Source: JAUVDZ01 sp042568205 (lineage in GTDB: Bacteria; Patescibacteriota; Gracilibacteria; UBA1369; PNNO01). Taken from it: DNA of 64,000 nucleotides. Below are positions 52,420 through 61,285 of the stretch, piece after piece. A model generated the notes under the pieces. That model was not told where the DNA came from. It ran no database searches and worked only from the letters and a program-made list of their open reading frames with translations. The stretch lies in the NCBI GenBank assembly GCA_042568205.1, contig JBHPJE010000001.1:158722-222721 (forward strand), given 5' to 3'. The position numbers and the translations under genes were made by a program. The stretch's first letter is position 1; every line of letters starts with the position of its first letter.

Positions 52420-54794
52420 ATTTGATTTTTGAATGCTAAGTACTCTGTTACTAGATATGCATATAAAAAGAGTACAAGACCTATTACCAAAACCCAATTA
52501 AAGTGGAGTTTATAGAAATAAATCTCTGCTAATATCATTGCTAATGCAATATTTCCAATAATAAATGTCATAATCCACAATATTCTTCCACTATTATCTC
52601 TAAGCTCTGGAAAGGTTCTTTGAGTTGTTCGTTTTAATAAGAATACTAGGATGAATAAAAGTGCTATTCCTCCATATAAAACAATACTTCTTGGTAATAA
52701 AGAAGTATTGTTAGTTACTACAAAATAAGTCACAAAAGGGTGTGCAATCCACATTGCAATTGTGAAAAACGAAAGTACAAAGAATGGCATTCGTTTACCG
52801 TGGAATGATCTAGAACATTCAATAATTTCATCAATTTGTTCCATTTGTTCACAGATGTAACTGAATTGTTCAAATGAATCTACTTCCATATCAATTGTCA
52901 TTGCAAATATATTCTTAAAACGCCTAGGATTTACTGAAAGATTAATTACATTGACTTTATTATCACTAAGAATTGCCAATAAATCGCGACCAGCACCAAT
53001 TCTGTCTATTGCTTTAATTTTAATTGCTACACGTTTTTTTGTATTATATTTATTAATTTTAAATAATTTATTTAAAAAATTTCCTTTTCTTTCATTTACA
53101 AGCGCTTGAACAGGGAATAAAATAGATAAAACATCAACAGGATTTATTGAACCTTCACCAATTCTTACAAGCACATCCTCAAAAGTACGACAATGGTGAA
53201 TCCCTCTATATTTTTTTACTACATTTTTAAGTTTTTTCTTTGCGATTTCTTCAATTAAACCTGCCCCTGCACGATCAAATTCTTTTTGTAATAATCTGCG
53301 ACCTATACTTAATTTTTTTCGTCTACTATTTTTTCTTAATGCTTCTCTAATTTTATTTTTAGCAAGATTTGTTTTTGCAAAAATTAACCATTCTCGATTT
53401 GGACCCTTTGGTTGATTCGCTGTTACAATATTTACAACATCCCCAGTTCTTAAACCAATAGTCAGGGGTATGATTTGTCCATTAACTTCAGCCTTTAAAG
53501 CATTGTCTCCAACTTCTGTATGAATTGAATATGCAAAATCGATAGCAGTTGCTCCACGAGGTAAATCAACAGTGTCTCCTTTAGGAGTAAAAGTAAAAAT
53601 TCTATCCTGGAAAATATCAATTTTAAGAGCTTCTAAAAAATTTTCACTATCATAATTTGCTTTTTGATATTCAAGTATTTGTTGAGCCCATTTAGATTGT
53701 TTAGCTTGATATTCTCCATTATCATCAGAATCTTTATAAAAATAATGAGCAGCAATACCATACTGAGCATCAAGATGCATTTGATGAGTTCTGATTTGGA
53801 ATTCAGTTGTTTGTCCTCGTAAACCGAATACAACTGTATGCAGGCTTTGATAACCGTTGGATTTAGGAACAGCAATATAATCTTTAAATCTACCTGGTTT
53901 AGGCTTAAATAATGAGTGGATAATCCCTAAAACTAGATAACACTCTTTAATGTCATTTACTATAATTCTGATTGCTAGAAGGTCTTCTAAATCTTCCGGA
54001 GCTTTATCTTTGCGAATACTTTTCTTAAAGGTTGAATATCTGCTTTTTTCACGACCGTAGATTTCATAATCCTTACTTTTTTCTTTTTTAAGTTCTTTTT
54101 CAATAATATTTACTGTTTCTTCTAAAATATTTCGCTGCCTAATTTTTGTTTCCTTTAATGTTTGCTCGATCTTTTCATAATCTTTTGGGAATAGATGCAT
54201 AAAACAAATATCCTCCAATTGCTTTTTTATTTCATCGATACCAAGTAGATTCGCAATAGGTACATATATTTCCATTGTTTCTTTTGCAATCCTAACTCGT
54301 TTTTCTGGTTTAACATGCTCTAAAGTACGCATATTATGCAATCGATCAGCAAGTTTTATCAAAATTACTCTTGGATCTTTTGCACTATGAATCAATAATT
54401 TTTTGAGCGACTCAATCTGGCGTTCAGCCATGTCATGACGATAATAAACCTTTGATAATTTTGTAATTCCATTCACTAAAAATGAAATCTTTTTACCAAA
54501 TTTTTTTTCAACATCTCTTAATGAATATTCAGTATCTTCAGGAACGTCATGCAATATCGCAGCAATCAAAGTATCTTCATCAACATGAAGTTTAGTGAGT
54601 ATTTTAGCTGCTTCAAGGGGATGTGAGATGTATGCAGTTTCCCCATCTTTTCTTAATTGTCCTTCATGAGCTTTATGAGCAAACTTAACAACTTTAGTAA
54701 ATTTTTCTTTATCAAAATTCGGCAAATAGCTATTCACTTCTTTAATAATGAAGTTAATATGTTCATCTATATTTACTTTTTTGCTTTTTGACAT
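52413..54794 (-). CDS. RelA/SpoT homologue, bifunctional type, with C-terminal four-helix membrane domain
   Basis: 793 aa. The HD hydrolase domain has HEGQLRKDG, ISHPLEAA, ILHDVPEDT and KLADRLHNMRTLE. The synthetase domain has RYSTFKKSI, RFKDYIAVPKSNGYQSLHT and EFQIRT. The RFKD signature fits bifunctional enzymes. A TGS domain (IFTFTPKGDTVDLPRGATAIDFAYSIH) and an ACT-like region follow (~590-660). From residue 668 to the end there are four hydrophobic segments (about 670-690, 705-722, 740-758, 768-785), which ordinary RSH proteins lack. It makes and hydrolyses (p)ppGpp; the tail probably places it at the membrane. It is the only RSH in the window and is divergent from mnmA. Confidence 0.93.
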   Translation of the reverse strand: MSKSKKVNIDEHINFIIKEVNSYLPNFDKEKFTKVVKFAHKAHEGQLRKDGETAYISHPLEAAKILTKLHVDEDTLIAAILHDVPEDTEYSLRDVEKKFGKKISFLVNGITKLSKVYYRHDMAERQIESLKKLLIHSAKDPRVILIKLADRLHNMRTLEHVKPEKRVRIAKETMEIYVPIANLLGIDEIKKQLEDICFMHLFPKDYEKIEQTLKETKIRQRNILEETVNIIEKELKKEKSKDYEIYGREKSRYSTFKKSIRKDKAPEDLEDLLAIRIIVNDIKECYLVLGIIHSLFKPKPGRFKDYIAVPKSNGYQSLHTVVFGLRGQTTEFQIRTHQMHLDAQYGIAAHYFYKDSDDNGEYQAKQSKWAQQILEYQKANYDSENFLEALKIDIFQDRIFTFTPKGDTVDLPRGATAIDFAYSIHTEVGDNALKAEVNGQIIPLTIGLRTGDVVNIVTANQPKGPNREWLIFAKTNLAKNKIREALRKNSRRKKLSIGRRLLQKEFDRAGAGLIEEIAKKKLKNVVKKYRGIHHCRTFEDVLVRIGEGSINPVDVLSILFPVQALVNERKGNFLNKLFKINKYNTKKRVAIKIKAIDRIGAGRDLLAILSDNKVNVINLSVNPRRFKNIFAMTIDMEVDSFEQFSYICEQMEQIDEIIECSRSFHGKRMPFFVLSFFTIAMWIAHPFVTYFVVTNNTSLLPRSIVLYGGIALLFILVFLLKRTTQRTFPELRDNSGRILWIMTFIIGNIALAMILAEIYFYKLHFNWVLVIGLVLFLYAYLVTEYLAFKNQIQ

Positions 54795-54803
54795 ATTATT
54801 GTG

Positions 54804-54833
54804 TTGAAAAAAGTAATCCTTTAGGTTTATACT
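54804..54833 (+). promoter_or_regulatory. Promoter for mnmA
   Basis: TTGAAA, 18 bases, TATACT; predicted leader about 20 nt. Confidence 0.45.
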
Positions 54834-54859
54834 AATGCCATTAAATTATAGAAAAGTCA

Positions 54860-55969
54860 ATGAAAAAGCGCGAAAAAGTGCTTGTAGCAATGTCTGGTGG
54901 AGTTGATTCATCTGTGACTGCAGCACTTCTAAAAAAGAAAGGTTATGATCTGATTGGAATTTATTTAAATTTTTGGAGTGATCCTACTGTTTTTGAACAA
55001 GAAGATCTCGCAAAATTCCCTCAAAATAAATGTTGTTCCTTAGAATCTCAAAACCATGCAAGGCAGATTGCTCATGATTTGGATTTCCCTTTTTATGTAT
55101 TGAATGTGAAAGATCGTTTTAAAAAGGAAATTGTAGATTACTTTATTGATACTTATCGGATGTGTAAAACTCCAAATCCATGTGTTGAATGTAATAGAAA
55201 TATTAAATTTGGATTTTTATTGGAAAGAATGAAGCAACTGGGATGTGATTATATTGCAACTGGGCATTTTGCAAAAGTTAAAAAGAAAAAGGATACAATT
55301 AGCTTATACATGGGGAAAGATAAGATTAAAGATCAGAGTTATTTCCTTTACACTTTAACTCAGGAAAAGCTTAAACATGTAATGTTTCCAGTTGGAAATA
55401 AAACAAAAGCTCAGGTAAAAAAAATGGCACGAAAAATGGGACTTAAACAAATTGCTGAAAAAAAAGAAAGTCAGGGAGTTTGTTTTTTCCCAGATAAAAA
55501 ACACGAAGATTTTTTAAAGCGACATTTTGATGAATCAGTATTAAAAGAAGGGCCAATAATAACAACAGATGGCGAAAAAATAGGCACACACAAAGGTCTA
55601 CAATTCTTTACTGTTGGTCAAAGAAAAGGTATTGAAATTGGAGGAGAAGAAAAACCATGGTACGTAGTTCGCCTTGATTATGATAAAAATACTTTAGTTG
55701 TTGGAAAGGATGAAGAAATCTTTCAAAAAGAATTTATAGTTAATAAATTTTCATTTACTGAAGATGAATTAAAAGATGGTGAACATAAAATAGATGCAAG
55801 AATCAGATATCGTTTTCCACCGATGAAAGCAAAATTAATTAAAAAAGGCGACCAAGGTCATATTATCTTTGATAAACCTCAGAGGGCAATTACCCCTGGC
55901 CAGTCAGTAGTTTTTTATAAAAAGACACGAGTCTTAGGAGGTGGTATAATAAAAGAGATTGTATACTAG
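54860..55969 (+). CDS. mnmA: tRNA-specific 2-thiouridylase MnmA
   Basis: 369 aa. It has the ATP-pyrophosphatase loop MSGGVDSSVTAALL, the first catalytic Cys in TPNPCVECNRNIKFG, ATGHFAKV, DQSYFLYTL, the second Cys in ESQGVCFFP, and the C-terminal GLQFFTVGQRKGI and APT-type beta domain. It thiolates U34 of tRNA-Lys, Glu and Gln using sulfur from a relay. No cysteine desulfurase gene is nearby. The sortase gene follows but has its own promoter. Confidence 0.97.
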   Translation: MKKREKVLVAMSGGVDSSVTAALLKKKGYDLIGIYLNFWSDPTVFEQEDLAKFPQNKCCSLESQNHARQIAHDLDFPFYVLNVKDRFKKEIVDYFIDTYRMCKTPNPCVECNRNIKFGFLLERMKQLGCDYIATGHFAKVKKKKDTISLYMGKDKIKDQSYFLYTLTQEKLKHVMFPVGNKTKAQVKKMARKMGLKQIAEKKESQGVCFFPDKKHEDFLKRHFDESVLKEGPIITTDGEKIGTHKGLQFFTVGQRKGIEIGGEEKPWYVVRLDYDKNTLVVGKDEEIFQKEFIVNKFSFTEDELKDGEHKIDARIRYRFPPMKAKLIKKGDQGHIIFDKPQRAITPGQSVVFYKKTRVLGGGIIKEIVY

Positions 55970-55986
55970 CTTAATCATCGAAAATC

Positions 55987-55995
55987 TGGTATAAT
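55987..55995 (+). promoter_or_regulatory. Extended -10 promoter giving a leaderless sortase mRNA
   Basis: TGGTATAAT: an extended -10 with no good -35. The expected transcription start near 56002 is two bases before the sortase ATG at 56004. Confidence 0.6.
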
Positions 55996-56003
55996 ATTCA
56001 ACT

Positions 56004-56843
56004 ATGCCAAAAAAGAAACCTGAACAAATAGAAGAAAAACACTATACGCTTCACATCAGTCATGAAGATGAAAAAAGCGCATCTGTTAAACCTGTACAAA
56101 AATTTCACAAGACCATAAAAGAAGATGTTGATGAGCCTATTGCTGAAACTTTTAGTGATAAAATATGGGGAATGTTGCGATTTATCTCTTCTGCAGCAAT
56201 TATATTTATAATTCTATTTTTTATAATGAACTGGAATGCTTATAGTGCTTTAATAATTAATAAGCTTGGGCTTTTCCAGTCAGATCAGATTGAATATAAA
56301 TTACCAGTTCGTGGTTCTGATGATTTGCTTGAATTAAGCAAAGATCCAAATGAGCAGAAAAAACAAATACCTGATCTTGCTTTAAATGTTAGTCCTCCGG
56401 ATACTCGAATTATAATTCCAAGAATTAACAAGAACGTACCTGTTGTAACTATTAGTTCTGAAGCTTTGGTTAATAGAGACTGGGGAAAGCTTGAACAACA
56501 GATTCAAGAAGCATTAAGAGACGGAGTTGTTCATTATCCAAGTACTGCTTTCCCGGATGAGGACGGGAATATGGTAATAACAGGGCATAGTTCATATTTC
56601 GCATGGGATCCAGGCCGTTTCAAAGACGTATTTGCGCTTTTACACGATGTTCAAATAGGTGATAAATTATATGTTTATCATGATCAAAATAGATATGATT
56701 ATGAAGTGTTTGATGTACAGATAGTTTTACCTACACAGGTTGATGTATTAACTCAGGCAGGTGACGATCGCCTAACTTTAATAACCTGTACTCCAGTTGG
56801 AACAAACCTAAAAAGGCTAGTTGTTTTGGCCCGGCCTGTATAA
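56004..56843 (+). CDS. Sortase
   Basis: 279 aa. A cytoplasmic, charged N-terminus (1-55), one membrane helix (~58-76), then the sortase domain with His195 in ITGHSSY, Cys262 in LITCTPVG and Arg271 in TNLKRLVV, the catalytic triad. It cleaves sorting signals after Thr/Ser and joins surface proteins to a cell-wall or other amine. The class (D or E-like) is uncertain. A plausible substrate is the cupredoxin at 43108, which ends in LADSG, a hydrophobic helix and basic residues. The ~55-residue cytoplasmic region is longer than usual. Confidence 0.92.
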   Translation: MPKKKPEQIEEKHYTLHISHEDEKSASVKPVQKFHKTIKEDVDEPIAETFSDKIWGMLRFISSAAIIFIILFFIMNWNAYSALIINKLGLFQSDQIEYKLPVRGSDDLLELSKDPNEQKKQIPDLALNVSPPDTRIIIPRINKNVPVVTISSEALVNRDWGKLEQQIQEALRDGVVHYPSTAFPDEDGNMVITGHSSYFAWDPGRFKDVFALLHDVQIGDKLYVYHDQNRYDYEVFDVQIVLPTQVDVLTQAGDDRLTLITCTPVGTNLKRLVVLARPV

Positions 56844-56847
56844 GAGT

Positions 56848-57408
56848 TTAAAGTTCGTCTAATTTATTTAGAAGATCTTCTTCAAGAGTAGCTTCTCCAG
56901 CTTCGTGAGCATTTTCTTTCTTTTGTAGATCATCTCTATTTTGTTCATATTCGAATGCTTGCCATTCATTGATGTGTTTTTCGTTGATTTTAGAAAGTTC
57001 AGCTTCATATTCAGCATCTAATTTTGCTAATTGCTGTTTTTCATTTACTAAAATTTCTCTTAATTTTTCAACTTGATCATCAGTCATTATTGGAAGAATT
57101 TGAAACCAATATTCTCTTTCTTCATCATCCATTGACTCAGTTTGAATAATTAATGGAATTAACTCAGGATATAAATCTTTAACTGCTTGTGGTATATGAA
57201 ATTGTGAAGCATTAGATGTTTTTATAGCTGTCCCTCCTGTGCCAGTGGCAGCACCAGAATCGTCATCACTTGTTCCGCCTCCACCTAGTCCAAGAAGCTC
57301 TTCTTCTGCAGCTAAAAGATCTTCATCTGTAGCAGCATTTTCTTCAAGCATCTGTGCATCTGTAAGATTTATTGTTTTATCGTCTTTTTGTTGATTTGAA
57401 TCAGCCAT
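56848..57408 (-). CDS. Small coiled-coil protein with C-terminal EDLLNKLDEL tail
   Basis: 186 aa. An acidic, Gly/Ser-rich N-terminal half (GLGGGGTSDDDSGAATGTGG) leads into a helical region (~70-165) paralogous to the 112-aa protein at 46078, ending in the same EDLL-x-KLDE-x tail. Cytoplasmic. It has its own promoter and sits behind two other orphan genes (57466 and 58364), echoing the 46-49 kb cluster. Function unknown. Confidence 0.75.
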   Translation of the reverse strand: MADSNQQKDDKTINLTDAQMLEENAATDEDLLAAEEELLGLGGGGTSDDDSGAATGTGGTAIKTSNASQFHIPQAVKDLYPELIPLIIQTESMDDEEREYWFQILPIMTDDQVEKLREILVNEKQQLAKLDAEYEAELSKINEKHINEWQAFEYEQNRDDLQKKENAHEAGEATLEEDLLNKLDEL

Positions 57409-57431
57409 TTCTTTATTTATTTGTTATATAT

Positions 57432-57461
57432 ATTATAATACTAAACTAGGGTGTACGTCAA
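57432..57461 (-). promoter_or_regulatory. Promoter for the 186-aa gene
   Basis: Minus strand TTGACG, 18 bases, TATAAT; predicted leader about 17 nt. Confidence 0.5.
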
Positions 57462-57465
57462 CCTT

Positions 57466-58362
57466 CTAAGTCTCTTTTGGCTTCTTGCTTTTAGGTTCAA
57501 TGACCTTCCTAGGAACTTCATTACCTTTTCTTTTATTTCCTGGAAAGTGGAAAGCAAGGAATAATTGATTGGTATAGAATTTTTGAGGTTTAGGTTCTGT
57601 ATTGTTTTTAATATGAATGGTATTATCATCCATTGCTTCTATAAATCCAGCAGTTAATTTGCCAGTTGCAGAAGTCACAACAACTAAATCTCCTTTATAA
57701 AAATAAGGAGGTCTTTGCATAGTTTTTTCTTTAATTGCTTTTGGGCCTGATAAATAACCTACCTTCGCATCTTTTAATTGCTTAATTAAATGTTTAAGAG
57801 TGACAGCTTTAACTGGTATTTCTTTTCCTTTTTTATCTTTTTGTTTAACTTGATCTAATGCAGGCATTTCCAATCCTAAACTTGTATAAAGATATTTTAC
57901 TACGCTGTCTGTTTTCTTCATTACTGCTAATTTTGTTTTAAGCTCTTCTTTTCTTTTACTTAACTTTGGAACAGTAATTCGTTTTTCAGCCTCATTTGCG
58001 GCTTTTCGTATATCATTAACCGGTATATTAGCTTTACTCCAATTCTCAAATTTATCCCCTAATCCTGGTAAATCTTCTGTCCAAAGTTTCTTCCATAAGA
58101 AGAGGATTTTTTTCAGATCATACATAAATCCAGCACCAAGGACTTCATTTAATTGTTTTGAAGTATCTTTTGTTTCTTTATTCTCATCTTTTCCTTCATT
58201 AATTTTAGGATTTGCCTTTCCTTTTTTCTTTGCTTGATCAACTTTTTTCTTTCCAGCTTGTTTAGCAGTTTCAGTTGCTTTTTTAGCAGCTTTAGCTTTT
58301 GGAGGAGTTGATTCTTTTGATGATTTTGGGCCTTTTTTTTGGCCATCTAGTCCTAATACCAT
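57466..58362 (-). CDS. 298-aa Lys/Ala-rich hypothetical protein with SH3-like C-terminal domain
   Basis: No family recognised. Residues 1-65 are a Lys/Ala-rich, histone-H1-like segment (AKAAKKATETAKQAGKKK). The middle is helical. A small beta domain (~215-270: YKGDLVVVTSATGKLTAGFIEAMDD) looks like an SH3/KOW-type barrel, and the end is again basic. No membrane helix. It starts one base after the stop of the 140-aa gene, forming an operon. A nucleic-acid-binding role is suggested by composition only. Confidence 0.7.
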   Translation of the reverse strand: MVLGLDGQKKGPKSSKESTPPKAKAAKKATETAKQAGKKKVDQAKKKGKANPKINEGKDENKETKDTSKQLNEVLGAGFMYDLKKILFLWKKLWTEDLPGLGDKFENWSKANIPVNDIRKAANEAEKRITVPKLSKRKEELKTKLAVMKKTDSVVKYLYTSLGLEMPALDQVKQKDKKGKEIPVKAVTLKHLIKQLKDAKVGYLSGPKAIKEKTMQRPPYFYKGDLVVVTSATGKLTAGFIEAMDDNTIHIKNNTEPKPQKFYTNQLFLAFHFPGNKRKGNEVPRKVIEPKSKKPKET

Positions 58363-58363
58363 A

Positions 58364-58786
58364 TTAAATTATGTAACAGTCTCCGTATTCTTTTTCGACT
58401 TTTTGTTTTGTAAGACGCATACGGTGAACTAAATTTTGTATTTGAAAGCTATCTTTGTCTCCTAGGTCCCATAACTTCTTAATTTGTCTGATTTCAGCTA
58501 AAAGATTGAACCCGTTAATATCTACTGCACTTTTTGCTTCTTCTCCCAACTCATCATAAACAGCTAAATTTAAAAGTGTTGAAGGAGTATGTAAATCAAT
58601 TCTTCCATCCTCAACTCTTCTGATTACTTTTCCAATATATTCAGCATCAGTATCATCAACCCCAGTAGGATCTGTTTCTGGAGTGTTAATCATTTTTTGT
58701 GTTTCTTCATTAACACCCTCGTGCATTAGGTCTTTGTTTACTAAACTTTCCGGTTTTTTAACTATTTCTGGTTTTTGATCGTCCAT
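58364..58786 (-). CDS. Hypothetical protein, 140 aa
   Basis: No family recognised. It has a disordered acidic N-terminus (1-45), then a compact helical domain (TPSTLLNLAVYDELGEEAKSAV, NLLAEIRQIKKLW, IQNLVHRMRLTKQKVE). Cytoplasmic. First gene of the 58.8-57.5 kb minus-strand unit, divergent from ligA. A TATAAT preceded by TGC lies upstream in the shared intergenic region. Confidence 0.72.
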   Translation of the reverse strand: MDDQKPEIVKKPESLVNKDLMHEGVNEETQKMINTPETDPTGVDDTDAEYIGKVIRRVEDGRIDLHTPSTLLNLAVYDELGEEAKSAVDINGFNLLAEIRQIKKLWDLGDKDSFQIQNLVHRMRLTKQKVEKEYGDCYII

Positions 58787-58836
58787 TTGATATAATAAGT
58801 AAAGAGTTAGAATTTCTTTATATTATAGCATAATTC

Positions 58837-60957
58837 ATGGATAAAAACCAGGCTAAACAGCGGATTTTAAAGCTTCGAGAGGAGATCAAGAAAAGAAATT
58901 ATGAATATTTTGTCTTAGATAAATCAAATGTATCAGAAGCTGTTCGTGATTCTTTAAAAAAGGAACTTATTGAACTTGAAAATCATTATTCTGAGTTTGT
59001 TACTAAAGATTCACCAACTCAGCGTGTAGGTAGTGCTTTATCTGGTCGTTTTGCTAAAGTTAAGCATCTGACTGCAAAAATGAGTCTTCAGGATGCTTTT
59101 TCAGCCGAGGATATTCGTGATTGGGGCACTAAAATTGCCAAATTAGTACCAGGAGAACGCATTAATTTTATTTGTGAACTTAAAATTGATGGTCTAAATA
59201 TTACGGTTCATTATAAAAATGGAAAATTTGCTCGAGCTCTAACTCGAGGTAACGGAGTTGAAGGAGAAGATGTAACTCATACAGTAAAAACAATTGAATC
59301 GATTCCGCTTGAGCTTAACGAAGAAGTAAATATTGAACTTTCTGGTGAAGTTTATTTACCATTAAAAAGCTTCAAAAAAATAAACAAAGAACAAGAAGCC
59401 AATGGCGATGAGCCTTTTGCAAATCCTCGTAATGCTGCTGCAGGTACAATTCGCCAACTTGATCCTCAAGTTGCTGCAAATCGTGAGCTTGATGGGTTTT
59501 TTTATGAGATCGGACAGTACTCAAGTAGCGAAAATATTGCAAAACAAGAAGATATTTTAAAAGAATTCACAAATTTAGGAGTTAAAATAAATCCTGAATG
59601 GAAAAAATTAGATTCAATTGATGCCGTTATTAAGTTCTGTGAAAGTTGGCATGATAAAAGAGATAAAATGCCATATGAAGTTGATGGAATTGTTATTAAA
59701 GTAAATGATCGGGAGCAGCAAAAGAAGATGGGACATACTGCAAAGTTTCCAAGATTCATGATTGCATATAAATTTCCAGCAGAACAATCAACTACAGTTG
59801 TTGAAGATATCCAAATTCAGGTCGGACGTACAGGTGCGCTTACTCCTGTGGCTCATTTAAAGCCTGTTTTAGTTGCTGGTTCTACAATTTCACGAGCAAC
59901 TCTTCATAATGAAGATGAAATCGCTAAAAAAGACGTTAGAATAGGGGACACAGTTATCATTCAAAAAGCTGGAGATGTAATCCCGGAAGTTGTTGAAGTA
60001 ATGAAAAATCTCAGACATGGAACTGAAAAGAAATTTAAATTTCCAAAAAAGTGTCCGGTTTGTGATGGAGAAGTTGAAAGAAAAGAAGGCGAAGCAGCAT
60101 ATCGATGTATAAATCCCAAATGTGATGCAAAAGAACGTCGTAATTTTTATCATTTTGTTTCAAAAGGTGCATTTAATATTGATGGACTCGGAGTTCGTGT
60201 AATCGATGAGCTTTTAGAAGTAGATTTGCTTAAAGATCCTGCTGATATTTTCTTTTTAGAAGTTGCTGATTTTTACAATCTGCCACTCTTTAAAGAGAAA
60301 CGTGCAGTAAAAGTGTTTGAAGCAATCCAAGAACGAAAACATGTTGAATTAGAGCGGTTTTTGTTTGCTTTAGGAATCCGCTATATGGGTGAAAAATCAA
60401 GTTACGATTTAGCAAAATTTATTGTTAAACATTTAAAACGCGAAGGGCCTGCACCAAAAGTAAAAGCTCCTAAAAAAGCAACAGTTCAGGCGAGCCTATT
60501 TGGAGAAGAATCAGCAGAAGTTGATTTAAAAGATCAGGTAATTTTAACTCCTCGGGACATTTTGTTAACTGTGAGCCATGTAACTCTTGAAGATATTATC
60601 AATGTTGAAGGAATTGGAGATAAAGTTGCTACAGAAGTTTATGAATGGTTCAAGACAACTGCAAATCGTGATCTATTACGCAAGTTCCACAAAGCCGGAC
60701 TTACATTTTTTATGACGAAAATTAAAGAAAAGAAGGGGGTTACTGGAAAGTCATTTGTTTTAACAGGAACATTAGAATCAATTACAAGATCACAAGGAAA
60801 GCAATTAATTATTGAAGCTGGGGGTCACGTGCAAAGTTCCGTTAGCAGCAAAACCGACTATGTAGTTGCAGGTGAAAAAGCAGGCAGTAAGCTTAAAAAA
60901 GCAAATGAGCTTGGTGTGAAAATTTTAAATGAGGATGAATTTAAAAGATTAATGTAA
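58837..60957 (+). CDS. ligA: NAD-dependent DNA ligase LigA
   Basis: 706 aa, full length: domain Ia, adenylation domain with ELKIDGLN (nucleophile Lys116), OB-fold, a Cys4 zinc finger (CPVCDG followed by CINPKCDA), helix-hairpin-helix region and a C-terminal BRCT domain (GKSFVLTGTLESITRSQG). It seals nicks in DNA using NAD+. In domain Ia the usual DxxYD NMN-binding pattern reads SEAVRD, so the Tyr and an acidic residue are changed; I recall this in Patescibacteria ligases. An insert with TVQASLFGEES sits before the last HhH region. It has a near-leaderless start. Confidence 0.96.
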   Translation: MDKNQAKQRILKLREEIKKRNYEYFVLDKSNVSEAVRDSLKKELIELENHYSEFVTKDSPTQRVGSALSGRFAKVKHLTAKMSLQDAFSAEDIRDWGTKIAKLVPGERINFICELKIDGLNITVHYKNGKFARALTRGNGVEGEDVTHTVKTIESIPLELNEEVNIELSGEVYLPLKSFKKINKEQEANGDEPFANPRNAAAGTIRQLDPQVAANRELDGFFYEIGQYSSSENIAKQEDILKEFTNLGVKINPEWKKLDSIDAVIKFCESWHDKRDKMPYEVDGIVIKVNDREQQKKMGHTAKFPRFMIAYKFPAEQSTTVVEDIQIQVGRTGALTPVAHLKPVLVAGSTISRATLHNEDEIAKKDVRIGDTVIIQKAGDVIPEVVEVMKNLRHGTEKKFKFPKKCPVCDGEVERKEGEAAYRCINPKCDAKERRNFYHFVSKGAFNIDGLGVRVIDELLEVDLLKDPADIFFLEVADFYNLPLFKEKRAVKVFEAIQERKHVELERFLFALGIRYMGEKSSYDLAKFIVKHLKREGPAPKVKAPKKATVQASLFGEESAEVDLKDQVILTPRDILLTVSHVTLEDIINVEGIGDKVATEVYEWFKTTANRDLLRKFHKAGLTFFMTKIKEKKGVTGKSFVLTGTLESITRSQGKQLIIEAGGHVQSSVSSKTDYVVAGEKAGSKLKKANELGVKILNEDEFKRLM

Positions 60958-60958
60958 A

Positions 60959-61228
60959 TTATTTAAGCTCTTCATCTAACTCATCTAATCTTGGTGCTCG
61001 CGCGATTCTTTTTATGCCTGGTTCTGGTGGTATAGTTGCTTCAATATCATAATGAGAAGCCCATGCAAGCCTTCTGAGAATATCTTTACCAATGTCGGTA
61101 ATCCTTGATTTTACTTCAGGATCTAATATGAATCTTTTAAGCATTTTAATTTCATTTTCATTACCACTTCTCAATGTTTTTTCCATTGCTCTAACTTGTT
61201 GTAAAACTGAAATGTCCCATTTTGCCAT
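60959..61228 (-). CDS. Hypothetical protein, 89 aa
   Basis: No family recognised. Small, helical, basic in the middle (GKDILRRLAWASHYD) with an acidic C-terminus (RLDELDEELK). It follows dnaX on the same strand after 57 nt and ends one base from the ligA stop. A perfect 8-bp inverted repeat lies just upstream. Confidence 0.65.
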   Translation of the reverse strand: MAKWDISVLQQVRAMEKTLRSGNENEIKMLKRFILDPEVKSRITDIGKDILRRLAWASHYDIEATIPPEPGIKRIARAPRLDELDEELK

Positions 61229-61237
61229 ATAAAAAAG

Positions 61238-61268
61238 TTAGTATCATTATTTATAATTCAGATACTAA
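61238..61268. repeat. Inverted repeat TTAGTATC / GATACTAA between dnaX and the 89-aa gene
   Basis: Perfect 8-bp arms separated by 15 AT-rich bases. There is no T-run, so it is not a standard terminator. It could be an operator or a hairpin in the 89-aa gene leader. Confidence 0.7.
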
Positions 61269-61285
61269 ATATTTATTACAATTTC

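Noticed and set aside
58837..60957. LigA as an inactive ligase because of the altered DxxYD motif
   Set aside because: Lys116, zinc finger, HhH and BRCT regions are intact; the change seems lineage-typical rather than disabling.
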